A stretch of DNA of 64,000 bases, from the NCBI RefSeq assembly GCF_019393635.1, contig NC_057864.1, positions 476,488,617 through 476,552,616 on the forward strand, read 5' to 3'. The stretch comes from Dromiciops gliroides. Taxonomy: Eukaryota > Chordata > Mammalia > Microbiotheria > Microbiotheriidae. This document shows, one piece after another, positions 53,721 to 64,000 of this stretch. How positions within the stretch are numbered: position 1 is the stretch's first letter; each line of letters opens with the position of its first letter. The position numbers were made by a program, and so were the translations under genes. The notes beneath the pieces are model-generated. The model did not search any database. It was not told the origin of the DNA and saw nothing but the letters and a program-made list of their open reading frames with translations.

Positions 53721-54571
53721 TTGCCACCATTCCCGGGGACACAGGTCCCCTTCGGACCCACCACTACCCTAAGCCCGTCCCGGGCTGCACCCACTCCTTC
53801 CCCTTCGGGTGTTCCTCCCCCTGCTACCCTGGGGACCCTGCTTCCCTACCCGCCCGGACACCTTACGACAGATCCGATGGAGTCCCACCTCCCCAGGCCT
53901 TTCCCCCTTCAACCCCTAAGCTTTACTATGGACCCGCGCTTCAGGGATCTCTGGCCCTGAATACCTTGGGAAAGATCCACTAGAACTTCGGGAGCTTCCC
54001 TAAATTCCCAAGTTTTCTCCCTAATCCCTGGATCCCCCTGCCCCTTCAGGGCACAGCCCCCATCCCCGGACACTATAAAACAGGCTTCCAGGGGTTGTCT
54101 AAGATCGTCTCCTCCCCGCCCCCCCATACTAGGTCCTAGATCCACAGGAGTCCCCTCCTCAGAATTCCCAACCTCCTGCCCATTCTCCTCCCAGGACCCC
54201 ACTGCTCTCCCTGAGACTCTAAGAGCCTACGCGATCCCCACAACTGCGATCCTCTCACCTCCGCGTGATCCACAACCCTTAATCTTGTCTCTCCCCCTCA
54301 AATCTAGCTGGGAGGTGGCACCAGCCTTAGTTTCTCCAGGCTCACCCTATCCCCATCCTAGCGTGGGGGGGGGGGCTTTGCCCACTCCCAGGATGCCCAC
54401 TAAAATCTTCACTCCACAGAGCATCTCCCTCTATCCACGGTTTCTCCTCCGGGCAACTGGGGGAAGAGGGGTTCCATTTGCCTGGAGGGAGTTATCTGTC
54501 AAGCTTTGCTGCCAGGCTGGAGCCTCCAACCCCACGTCTTCTTCCTGCTCGCCCCCTCCCCCAGGTCTATC

Positions 54572-54587
54572 CCAGCAGGGGGCGCTG
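54572..54587 (+). promoter_or_regulatory. CTCF-like motif in MLXIPL intron 1
   Basis: CCAGCAGGGGGCGCTG is a full match to the CTCF core CCASYAGRKGGCRS, plus orientation, 1.2 kb after exon 1. Confidence 0.75.
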
Positions 54588-55813
54588 CAGCCCGCTTGGG
54601 GATCGCTGTCTGGGACTGGCCAAGGGCCAGTCTGGAGGGAAGGTTTAGCCGGGCAGTAAGGACGGCATATCACCATTCCATAGGGATTCCAGCATTGGGG
54701 GGCTGGCTGAAAAAGAGGGAGAGCTTGTGGAATGGGGAAGGCTGTCCCCAGCAAGCTCCACGATGTACTCCCTGGGGTGTATAGGAACCCCGTTCCCTGC
54801 CCCCCTCCTGGCCAAGTGCCCTGGATGTCCCAGAGCAAAGTTCCCAGAGCAAAGAACAGAACAACCCAGGGACTGGGATAAATTATCAACTGGGAATAGG
54901 AGAGGAGAAAGGGGGATAGGCCGACCTTGATCCTCTCTCTGTGCAAATATCTCTTTTCCTCCCTCCCCCCCCTTCTGAGAAACACTGGCATCCATTGCCT
55001 GCCCTTCCCCCTGCCCTCAGACACCCAGGGGTTCTGGCAGGGGGAGGAGAGTTACCTCCCTTCAGTTCCAGAAGAGAACATGGCAAGGGGGCGGTGGAGG
55101 GGCTCTCTTTTGATCAGCCGGGGGATTGGAGCCCTTGTTCCAGACGCTGGGACCCTATTGGCCGGGCAAGCAGTGGGTAACCTTGGCCCACATGAGTTGG
55201 CATGATGCCCAGGTCATGTTGCAACCCGATCGGCCGGGTGGCCAGGACCAATGTGGAAAGTTCAAATTCCCACCTCAACTCTCTCCCTCCCTCCTCCTAG
55301 ATCACGGGACTTAGTCTGGGGCATCTCAGGTCCTGAGTGTGGCCTCACCCTAAAAGGTGTTGAGGTCCTTCCTATCCCTTAAACACCCCCCCAAAAAAAG
55401 GGTCCTAGCCTGTGAGAAAAATGCTAGGCTTGTGTCCAAGGAGGTCAGATCATGGGCAGAGGCTTTCAGACTCCCATTGTCTTCCCCAGGACAAAAACCT
55501 GAGGAAAGGGTACATCCCACAAACACTCAGCCAGGTTCCCCATCATCATACAAAACAAGGCCAAAGTTGTTGTCCCGAGGCTGTGTGGGACCAGTGGCCT
55601 CAGAGCTGTGTTTCCTTCCTTGCCCTCCCTGCTGTCCTGTCTGCCTTCAGATCTGGGGACAGGTGGACTGTGGGCCAAGGCCTGGGGGATGGGTCTCACT
55701 CCGGGATTGGCCACTAAGAGCCCTGCCCTTCCCCCAGAGAAAAGATTTCCCCTTCACAAGCCAGCTCCCCCCAAATGGCTTCAGCCCCTCTCTTTCCCCT
55801 CCCCCCGTGGTAA

Positions 55814-55833
55814 CACATGTGTTCTAAAAATAG
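55814..55833 (+). promoter_or_regulatory. E-box plus MEF2-type site in MLXIPL intron 1
   Basis: CACATGTG (two overlapping E-boxes) at 55814-55821 is followed two bases later by CTAAAAATAG (55824-55833), a perfect MEF2 consensus. The surroundings are not repetitive. Confidence 0.4.
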
Positions 55834-56169
55834 TCCAAGCCACCCAGAGAGGGAGTGTCATCAGAACCCAAGAGTCCTGTCTTCTAGTGTTGGGCTGGCC
55901 TCCTGCAAGGGTGGAAGTGGGCAGACCCCAGACCCCAGACAGCCTTCCCAGGAGGGATGTGAGTTCTGAGGGGTCCCCACCACTCAGTAGGCTGGCAAGC
56001 TTCAGAGCAAGGCATGGGATGGGTCTCTTAAACCTGGGCGCTCACCCTCTGGCAGCAGTGCTGAGGGCACAGTCTTGCACCCAACGTGTATGTTAGCAGG
56101 TTGGGCTATGTGAAAGGAGAGGGAAGAGTCGGCTAATTCTAGGTGTGACATCATTGAAAATGGCACTCA

Positions 56170-57090
56170 ATGATTTAGTTGGCATAGAAAAGTCCAGTAC
56201 GAGGTCTGGAGTCAAAACTGAGTTTAAACCCAGCTCAGATCCTTAATAGCCAGCTCCATAACCCGGGGCAAGTCCCCTGGCTGCTCTCAGCCTCAGTTTC
56301 CTCATCTCTAAAGTGGGAATAATAATCGAAGCTTTCACAGGGTTGTTGTGAGGATCAAATGGGGCCATATTTGTAAGTGTCTTGCAAACTTTAAAGCTGA
56401 ATATAAATCATGTTAGCTATTACTACTGGGAATCCCTAGGGCAGGGCAAGGGGTGGGGTGCTAGAAAGCACTAGGAATGATAGCTTAGCCCCAAAGGTTG
56501 AGGGAAGGGAGGAGATCCATGGAGGGGGCTTCACTGGAGAGGCTCAGGAGTCAGCACAGGCCAGGCATCATGTCAGTAATTACCTAGAGGAAACACAGAG
56601 AAGAACCAACATTTAAATGGTGCTCTAAGCTTTCAGAGGGGACTTGGATATTGTCTCATCTGAGGCTGGGATGGAGGGACCACAGGATTGGGACTGGCCC
56701 TGTGATTTCATAGATACAGGGAATTCCCAGGTGAGGAAGCTCTCTCCACCAATACCAGCCAGCACCTCCTAGAAAGTTGCCTGCAGGTTGAGTGACTTGC
56801 CTAGGGTCCCACAGCCAGTATGTGCCAGAGGCAAGGCTTGAACCTGGGTCTTGCTAGTTCCAAGCCCACCTCTTTACCCATATACCACTGCTGCTCCTCT
56901 GCTCCAGGTATTGTTATTCCTATTTTATAGATAACAAACGGAGGCTCCAGGGTTTTATGAATTGCCCGTGGTCACACAGTTATTATAGTGCCATGTATTA
57001 TCTACCCCCATTTTATAACTGAGGAAACGGGGCTCGGGGAGTGTAATTGTGAATTGCCCAGGATCACACAGCTAGTAAAGTGAAAGGAGC
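56170..57090. mobile_element. old SINE series
   Basis: 56170-56430 plus-strand long-form copy ('gggcaagtcccctggctgctctcagcctcagtttcctc', 'gtaagtgtcttgcaaactttaaagctgaatataaatc'). 56720-56890 and 56900-57090 are reversed MIR-like copies ('gacttgcctagggtcccacagccag', 'aattgcccaggatcacacagctagtaaag'). Confidence 0.7.
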
Positions 57091-57289
57091 CCTTCTTCCA
57101 GCCTCCAAGGCCAGGACTATATTAAGCTATGCTTGGCAATACCCCACCTGCCCCTGGAGGGACTCCCAGGAAGAAAATAGCAATGATGCTGCTCTCTCCA
57201 GAGGAAGGGGGCCAGGATGATAAGGGAGTATTTAGCTTAGGGAAGAGGAGACCTGGAGGATGTATGAGAAGAGCTGATTGTCAAATGGC

Positions 57290-58730
57290 AAAGGGATTCA
57301 TTCATTCAGGAAACCTTGATTAAACACCTGCCATGTTCGTAGCATCTTCTGTGGGAAGGCTTAGAAGTGCTTCCTGTGTTCAGAGTATCTTCTGTAGGAG
57401 CCTACAAAGTTTAGAAAGTACAAAGACTTGGTCTCTGCCCTCATCTAGCAGGTGGAGTAGACGGTCAAAAAGAATTCTCATCTGCAGTGTGACACATGCC
57501 CATTGGAGCTTTATGAGGTCCAAGGGGGAGGTCATTATGGACCAAAGGTATGAGGGAGACAATGTGGCGAAGATAGCTTTGGAGTTAGGTGGGAAAGGCT
57601 GAGGAGGAATTCAGCAGGATGAGAAGGGAAGGCATGGAGGAAGGAGAGTTCAGGGCATGCTGGGAGATAGAAGAGGTTGGCTCAACTGGAGCATCATGGC
57701 GATTGGGCATGGACCAGGGCGCGGGCAAGGAGACTGGGCACCTGACTAGGGGTTAGAGTCAATCTCTACTGTTCTGGTGGGCAGTTAGGACCAACAGTAG
57801 AAGCTACAGGGAGGAAGATTTTTACCCCACTGTAAGGAAGAACTTTCTAACAACCAGAGCTATACCTCAATTGGTCACAAGCAGACATTGGGTGTCCACC
57901 CGTGAGGCCTGCCTCAGAGGAGCTTCCTAGCCTGGCTGAGAGAATCCACTAATCTGTCCACAAGCCGGGACTGGGAATGCAAAGACAAAAGAATTAATCC
58001 CTACCCTCAGGGAACTTCTGCCCTACACAGCTAGCATGTGCCCAAATAAAGTGTATACAAAATAAAGACTAATTAAATAACAGCAAATACAAATATAAAA
58101 ACTTCATTTAGAAGTCGTCAAGTCCAACCCCATCAAATGACAGATGAGGAAACTGTCTCTGGGAGTTAAGTGAGTTGCCCAGGATCCCACAACTAATAAG
58201 TGTCTGAGGTCAGCTCTGATCCAGAGTTCATCACTCTAGTGTTCTAGTGATTTGCTAATTAAAAACAATCTACCTGATAAGCACGTGGGTGATGAGGCTA
58301 TAGCACCTGAAGGGATCAAGAAAGGCTGTGTTGGAGGTGATGTTTGAGCTAATCTTTGAAGTAAACCAAGGGGAAGAGAGGGGGCACTCTAGTCACAGCA
58401 AGGCCTCCTCAAAAGCACGAAGATGGCGATGGGGGAGGTGTGGAAGAATGGCCAGGGAGGCTGCTTTGCAACAAAGACCGAGTACAGATGAGTCCCATAG
58501 AATGAGGCTGGAAAGATTAGATTGAAGCCAGGCTGTGAAGGGTTTTAAATGACCAACAAAGGAGTGTGTATCTGATCCTAGGGACCATAGGGAGCCACTG
58601 TGGTTTATTGAGTGGGAATGGTACACAAATCTGTGCTTTAGGGAAGCCACCCAGAGAATGGATTGGAGAGGGAAGAGGCTGGAGAAAGGGAGACTGGCCA
58701 GGAGGCTTAAGCAATAATCCAGGTTAGAGG
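57290..58730. repeat. old dispersed repeats, family not assigned, with a MIR-like copy
   Basis: Phrases 'cattcattcaggaaaccttgattaaacacctg', 'gaggtgatgtttgagctaatctttgaagtaaacc' and 'accatagggagccactgtggtttattgag' recur at 8210, 12950 and 37650. 58125-58230 is a reversed MIR-like SINE. Confidence 0.6.
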
Positions 58731-59554
58731 GGAAGAGGGCCTGCACTAGGGAAACTAGATGCTTTCCGCCTCTAAGATTCTCTGACTCCATGGTTTTCTC
58801 TAGATCACACAGCAGCTGACAGAACTGGGCAAACCCAGGCATCCCGCCTCCCAGTCTCAGTCTCTGGCTCCTTCCCCCTCTTCCTCCACCTCCTGTGTTG
58901 GTCCAGGTGACCAATTTCTGCACATATTTAGAAAAAGTAGCTGTTTGGCACTCCCCTAAAGGGTTGAATCATTGAATAAGATACTGGAAAAAGGACATAC
59001 AGATCTTTGACTGTGATCCTATCAGCCCAGTAGGGCTGAGCCCCAGGATACTTGACTATGTATGGGCTAGGCTGCAGGTTCAACCAACCTGTACTTTTCA
59101 AGCCAGAAGTTGAGACAGAGTGGCTCCTCTCTCCCCTCTTTATCATCCAGCTCAATTGCAGTCTTTTTCTTTTTTTAATTTCTTTTTTTCAATTACAGTC
59201 TTAATAGAGGATGAAATAGCTGTCAATTATCCAAATCATTTGTCGCAGTAGAGGTTGGTCAGTCTGCAAGGATGGGCACCCCCCTCCCCATCCTATGCTC
59301 TGTGCCCCTATAATCACTCCATATCAGACCCATGTCCAGCACACTTATTGATCCCTAGGCCTTACCAAGGATGGGCTTCTTCCCAGCCACCCCCATACTT
59401 CATTCTGGACACATCTGTTAATTGCTGGGCTGTACTCAGAGTGGATGACAGGACGTATATAGATAAGTCAAAATGGAATGATCAAAGCAAACTATATTCA
59501 GGATATCTGAGTATAGCATGTCCAGACAAAATACCTACAGAGCAAGCTATGCAT

Positions 59555-59795
59555 AAAAGAGTTGTTTCAGTCAGGTCTGACTCTTCGTGACCCCATTTGG
59601 GGTTTACTTGGCAGACATACTGGAGCAATTTGCCATTTCCTTGTCCAGTTCATTTGACCGATGAGGAAACTGAGGCAAACAGGGTTAAGTGATGTTCAGG
59701 AGCACATAGCTAGGACGTGTCCGAGGCCAGATTTGAACTCAGGTCCTCCTGACTTTAGCCCAGTGCTCTATCCTCTGCACCACCTACCTACCCCA
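59555..59795 (-). mobile_element. older long-form SINE
   Basis: 'gttgtttcagtcaggtctgactcttcgtgaccccatttggggtttacttggc' through 'ctctgcaccacctacctacccc'. Confidence 0.88.
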
Positions 59796-59948
59796 AAAGG
59801 ATTTATGGGATTTGCAATTATTGATACAAGATAGGATGGAAGAAAGAGAACAAAGCCCCTACCCATCATTCCAGACAATCTCCAGAGATCAGTTGTCGAC
59901 CAGACAGGGGTACCAATAAGCTTGTACCTCTGTACAAGTATGTGGTAG

Positions 59949-60098
59949 GGGGGCAGCTAGGTGGCACAGTAGATAAAGCACTGGCCCTGGATTCAGGAGG
60001 ACCTGAGTTCAAATGTGACCTCAGACACTTGGCACTTACTAACTTGTGACCCTGGGCAAGTCACTTAACCCTCATTGCCCTGCAAAAAAAAAAAAAAA
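59949..60098 (+). mobile_element. young marsupial SINE with target-site duplication
   Basis: Full-length. GTATGTGGTAG lies at 59938-59948 and 60099-60109. Confidence 0.96.
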
Positions 60099-60507
60099 GT
60101 ATGTGGTAGAGCCCCTTCGAGACCAACTCTTGTCTTTAAGATCTGTCCCATAGGCTCCCACAATATACTCCTGCCCTTTAGCACCTGCTACTCTGTCTTT
60201 TCCCTTCAGTTGGAGATTGAAAGGAATGGTAAAACCAAAGGTGGCCAGCCTGGGGGCAGGACTCCACTTTTGTGTTTAGGCTCAACCAGTGGCTTTGAAG
60301 TAACCATCACAGCCCCTGCCCTTGCTGGACATCCTTTCCTCTGCTCCCTATCCCAGTGCTCTTCACCTGCTGAGGTTTTTTTTAAGTGTTTGCCATTGAA
60401 GGCTTTGCAGTCCTCTCCCATTCCTTTCTCTCTCTTTTTTTCTCTCCCATTCCTTTCAAAGCTTTTCTCCTGACAGCTACAGACTCAGTGCATTCCTTCT
60501 TGGCCCA

Positions 60508-60665
60508 TCAGAGGGTAGCTTGGCTCAGTAGTTAGAGCGCTGGACGTAGAGCCCAGAAGACCTAGATTCAAATCCTGCCTCTGATACTTATTAGCTCTGT
60601 GATCCTGGGTAAATCACTTAACAACTTTGGGTCTCAGTTTCCTAATCTGTAAAATGAGGGGTTTG
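60508..60665 (+). mobile_element. old SINE with tRNA-like head
   Basis: 'gtagcttggctcagtagttagagcgctggac' keeps an A-box-like tRNA head, then 'agacctagattcaaatcctgcctctg' (B box) and a core-SINE tail. It is not a tRNA gene: no anticodon arm or 3' acceptor half is present. Confidence 0.85.
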
Positions 60666-61129
60666 GTGCCTTCTAGCCCTGAGGCTCCAAATGGGGACAG
60701 AGCTCAGTCTGCCTGGGAGATGGAGGGGCCTATGAACCCCACTCTCCCTCCCCTCCATTTCTTCTTCCTTCCCAGATGGTGGTTTTTGTTTTTTTTCCTG
60801 GGGCAGGACGCCCGTGTCTGGTTTTATGTACACTGTGTTAGAGCAATGAGGCCTCTCCGTTCTGGGGCCTCAGAACACCCCCCTCCAGCTGCTGCTGAAC
60901 AAATACACAGCCTGGAGACCGGGGAAGGTGCAGGTGGGGGGTGGAGAGCTGGGGACAGAGCGACAGATAAGTGCGGATCCTCACACAAACACAGGGGCAG
61001 GGGACGGGGAGGGGCCGGTCTAAATGTGAGACCTTCTTCCCAAGCCCCAGGGCTGAGCTCAGAAAGGAGCAGGACTGAATTCAGGCAGACTCTGGAAGGG
61101 CAGAGGGAGGCCGCAGAGCTTAGGGAAAA

Positions 61130-61265
61130 TAGCCCAGGCTGAGAAGTCAGAGGACCTGAGTGCCACATCCCACCTCTGAGGCTTACTACCTCTGTGACCC
61201 AGGCAGGTCACTTCAATTCCCTGTACCTCGGTTTCCCCTCCTGTAAAATGACCTCTGAGATCCTC
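61130..61265 (+). mobile_element. old SINE
   Basis: 'tgagaagtcagaggacctgagtgccacatcccacc' and 'cctcggtttcccctcctgtaaaatgacctctgag'. Confidence 0.7.
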
Positions 61266-62047
61266 CTGTGAGCCTGGGGGTCGTTGGTAGTGTCCATTCC
61301 CCAAGATGCCAGGCTGGCTTAAACTCTTCCCAGGGCATATTCCTGGGCCAAGCTGTAACTAGCACAGGGCAATTGAAGTTTGACCTCGGGGTATTAGCAT
61401 GGGAGGGGGCACACCTCTACCCTGGAGTGACTCCTCTCCCCACACCTCATTGCATGACACTCCACAGGGAAAAGCAGGGACCTGAGCAGTCAGATACCGC
61501 CCAAGGACTTGGATTCTAGGGAACAGGCCTAAGCAGACCCAGCCAGGAGTGCAGAGCGGGATGTCAGGCCAAGAGCTCCCTGCGGGCAGTGGCTTTGACC
61601 TGTCTGTGCATATGGTGGCTCTCTTCCTTTTCCAAGTCTCCCTCCAACTGCAGATGGGACAGGGTCTCGATGGCTCTCTTTTTAGCAGAGGCTGTCAAGC
61701 ATCTGAGAGGAGGCTACCGGAGTGAGGATGTATTGGGAATTGGGGAAACTAGGAGGGAAACAGGCTGGGAGGAGAAAGAGGCTGCTGAGGAGGGGTGGGA
61801 GAAGGCTCCTCACCCTGTCCTGGGCCTCTCCTCTATTTCCCTGCCTTTCCTTCTCCCTGTCACAGTCAAACCGAACATGCCTCATTTCTCATGACCTGCC
61901 TCTGTCAGACCATCTGATAAAGTAATTTCAGCTAAGGTGTTAATGGCTGATAATGAGTTAATATGTTACCATGTTTCCCAGATAGAATAACATAGGGCTG
62001 TGAACATTAGCAATAGAAGAGGGAAACTGAGGTCCAGAAACGGGGGA

Positions 62048-62200
62048 GGGGGCAGCTAGGTGGCACAGTGGATAAAGCACTGGCCTTGGATTCAGGAGGA
62101 CCTGAGTTCAATTCCAGCTTCAGACACTTAGCTACCTGTGTGACCCTGGGCAAGTCACTTAACCCTCATTGCCCTGTACAAATAAACAAACAAACAAAAA
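62048..62200 (+). mobile_element. young marsupial SINE
   Basis: Full-length copy with (AAAC)n tail. No clear target-site duplication was seen by eye. Confidence 0.92.
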
Positions 62201-62516
62201 AGTGAAATGGGCCCTGCCTTCAAGGAGATGCCAGTTTAGCATAGAGAACGACCTGTGCCCATCTCTGGCCGTTCAGACCCTTGGCTGCTGGTGCCCAGGG
62301 ATCTTTCCATCAAACCACACCGGAGCACAGCTGAAAGGTGCCTTTTCACGAAAGGTGGGGATTCCAGAGGAGGTGACAAGATCATGGGGAGGAGGATGGG
62401 GACATTGGGGGCCTGCTGCCGCCATCATGTGAGGAATGTCCTGGGGACGGGGGGCTAGTTCTCCCTGCTTCCGTTCCTCTGTCCTTCCTGACCCAGACTT
62501 GTTCTGCCCCTCACAG

Positions 62517-62623
62517 TGGAAAACTGGTTTCTCCCAAGTGGAAGAACTTCAAGGGTCTGAAGCTACTCTGCAGGGACAAGATTCGCCTCAACAACGCCAT
62601 CTGGAGGGCCTGGTACATCCAGT
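62517..62623 (+). CDS. MLXIPL: MLXIPL (ChREBP) coding exon 2, residues 99-135 (ends in codon 135)
   Basis: Acceptor CCCCTCACAG precedes TGGAAAACT; joined to exon 1 it gives AGT (Ser99). The exon then reads GKLVSPKWKNFKGLKLLCRD and KIRLNNAIWRAWYIQ, matching human MLXIPL exactly over this stretch. Donor CAGT|GTGAGT leaves one base for Tyr. In the known protein this part is MCR3 and the start of the helix that binds 14-3-3 proteins and holds ChREBP in the cytosol at low glucose. This exon is shared by the alpha and beta transcripts in mouse. Further exons are beyond the window. Confidence 0.97.
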
Positions 62624-62895
62624 GTGAGTGGGGGTGGGCAGTGGGCAGCTGGGTGTGGGCCTTCGCTTTCCCTTCCTCCCCACCTTAGCCTATACCAAGC
62701 TTTGTGCCTCTCCCTGAGTCATGGCCTTCTCAGGTTCCAAAGACACCTCCTCCAGGAAGCCTCCCAGATTCACCCCACTTGTCCTTCTAGTAGCAGAGAT
62801 TTGGAGTGGGGTCAATCATAGGATCAGAGATTCAGAGGAAGGAGGGGACTTTCCAGGTCAGATCCCACCTCTGACGAGCTGTGTTAAGAGTTCTG

Positions 62896-63041
62896 GGGGC
62901 AGCTAGATGGTGCAGTGGATAGAGCACCGGCCCTGGAGTCAGGAGTACCTGAGTTCAAATCCGGCCTCAGACACTTAACACTTACTAGCTGTGTGACCCT
63001 GGGCAAGTTACTTAACCCCAATTGCCTCACTGAAAAAAAAA
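62896..63041 (+). mobile_element. young marsupial SINE, first of three at one site
   Basis: Subtype ending CCCCAATTGCCTCACTG. AAGAGTTCTGG lies just before it (from 62886) and again at 63042-63052. Confidence 0.96.
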
Positions 63042-63055
63042 AAGAGTTCTGGCAG

Positions 63056-63214
63056 GGGGCGGCTAGATGGCACAGTGGATAAAGCACCAGCCCTGGATTC
63101 AGGAGTACCTGAGTTCAAATCTGATCTCAGATACTTGACACTTACTAACTGTGTGACCCTGGGCAGGTCACTTAACCCCCATTGCCCCACAAAAAAAAAA
63201 AAAAGAGAGAGAGA
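63056..63214 (+). mobile_element. young marsupial SINE, second of three at one site
   Basis: Subtype ending CCCCCATTGCCCCAC. GAGTTCTGGCAG before it and again at 63215-63226, after A and GA runs. Confidence 0.95.
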
Positions 63215-63227
63215 GAGTTCTGGCAGT

Positions 63228-63377
63228 GGGGGGCAGCTAAGTGGCACAGTGGATAGAGCACTGGCCTTGGATTCAGGAGGATCTGAGTTCAAATCTGGCC
63301 TCAGACACTTGACACTTACTAGCTATGTGACCCTGAGCAAGTCACTTAACCCTCATTGCCCTGCAAAAAAAAAAAAA
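63228..63377 (+). mobile_element. young marsupial SINE, third of three at one site
   Basis: Subtype ending CCCTCATTGCCCTGC. AGTTCTGG follows its A tail at 63378-63385. Confidence 0.95.
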
Positions 63378-64000
63378 AGTTCTGGCCGCTAGTAGCCAGC
63401 TGTGTGACATCGGTCCTCAGTTTCCTCATTTGTAAAATGAGGTGGTTGGACTTGTCAGCTTCTAACCCTGGCAGCTCTGATCCTATGAGACAGTGCAGGC
63501 ATTTCTTTGACACAAGAGGAAGCCAAGGACCTGAGAGATGAAGTCCCCCAGGTGGGCAGCAGCAGCCAGAATTCCAACCCCACTCCCTCCAACTCCAGAG
63601 CTCCCCAGCACCGGCTTCGACCCTGGGGTCAGATCCATGGTCCAATGAGTTGGAGATTTTGTAGGTCAGTTTGAGGGAACCTAAGGTCACCCCCTTACAT
63701 CATCTCAGGTTAAAGATAGGCCTTGCCCACTTCCAGCTCCCTTTAGCTAAGGGGATGTGTCACTCTGTTCATATTCTCAGCCTATCCCCTCCCTGGGGGA
63801 AAGAGCTCCTGATTTTTGCCCCACCCCAGCCTGAGGCCTCAGAGTCAAGAAGACCTGGATTCAAGTCCACCTTGAACCTGCTGCCTCTGTGACCATGTGC
63901 CCCAGGCAATAGGTTGCCAGGAAATGCTGGTCTGCCTTAGTGAATGGAATTCCCTCATCCTAGAGTTCCCTAGTCAATGAAATCCCGAGTCTGGCCCCTG

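Larger units (their letters stand above)
53360..62516 (+). other. MLXIPL: MLXIPL intron 1
   Basis: GT-AG intron of about 9.2 kb, phase 2. The first 2.8 kb is low in repeats and holds CTCF-like and MEF2-like motifs. The rest carries old SINEs, an unassigned old repeat (57290-58730) and three SINEs between 59.5 and 62.2 kb. No alternative exon is recognised. Confidence 0.9.
62624..64000 (+). other. MLXIPL: start of MLXIPL intron 2
   Basis: Contains three stacked SINEs and old SINE scraps (63395-63490 and 63835-63900). The window ends inside this intron. Confidence 0.88.

Noticed and set aside
60508-60600. Possible tRNA gene
   Set aside because: tRNA-like A and B boxes belong to an old SINE; it lacks a foldable anticodon arm and acceptor stem.

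Overview
This window is nuclear DNA of a marsupial. It is filled with the tRNA-derived marsupial SINE whose head reads GGCAGCTAGGTGGCGCAGTG and whose body ends in CAAGTCACTTAACC. It also carries mammalian L1 ORF2 pieces and class I endogenous retrovirus fossils. The SINE type suggests an Australian marsupial or a close relative; the species cannot be fixed from the sequence alone.

Two host genes are recognised from their protein sequences. They are divergent neighbours, as in the human 7q11.23 (Williams-Beuren) region. VPS37D lies complete on the minus strand: four coding exons at 11217-11077, 6740-6569, 5285-5203 and 4153-3746, a 267-residue ESCRT-I subunit, with a strong poly(A) signal near 2810. 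The first two coding exons of MLXIPL (ChREBP) lie on the plus strand at 53064-53359 and 62517-62623; the rest of the gene is beyond the right edge. Each gene starts in a CpG island. About 42 kb separates the two start codons.

Layout: 1-2.8 kb is sequence past VPS37D and holds a 7SL RNA pseudogene. 2.8-11.5 kb is VPS37D. From 6.7 to 20.3 kb lies a belt of five or more old, mutually unrelated minisatellites; one sits against the exon 2 splice acceptor and one fills 1.2 kb of intron 1 beside the CpG island. A GC- and CpG-rich non-repeat patch at 16.3-16.5 kb (CACGTG plus a DR1-like site) is the best candidate distal regulatory element. 20-52 kb is mostly transposons: SINEs with clear target-site duplications, decayed L1, two copies of one class I ERV family (30.1-34.7 and 43.2-44.3 kb), and further LTR fragments. 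52.8-64 kb is the MLXIPL promoter, exon 1, a 9.2 kb intron with CTCF and MEF2 motifs, and exon 2, followed by three SINEs stacked at one target site.

The two genes act in different pathways, endosomal sorting and glucose-responsive transcription. Their link here is position only: they share the intergenic region and perhaps its regulatory elements. I found no new gene system. The most unusual features are the minisatellite belt, the GCC repeat touching the VPS37D start codon, the repeat-bounded splice acceptor, the SINE stacks, and the uneven similarity of the two ERV copies.
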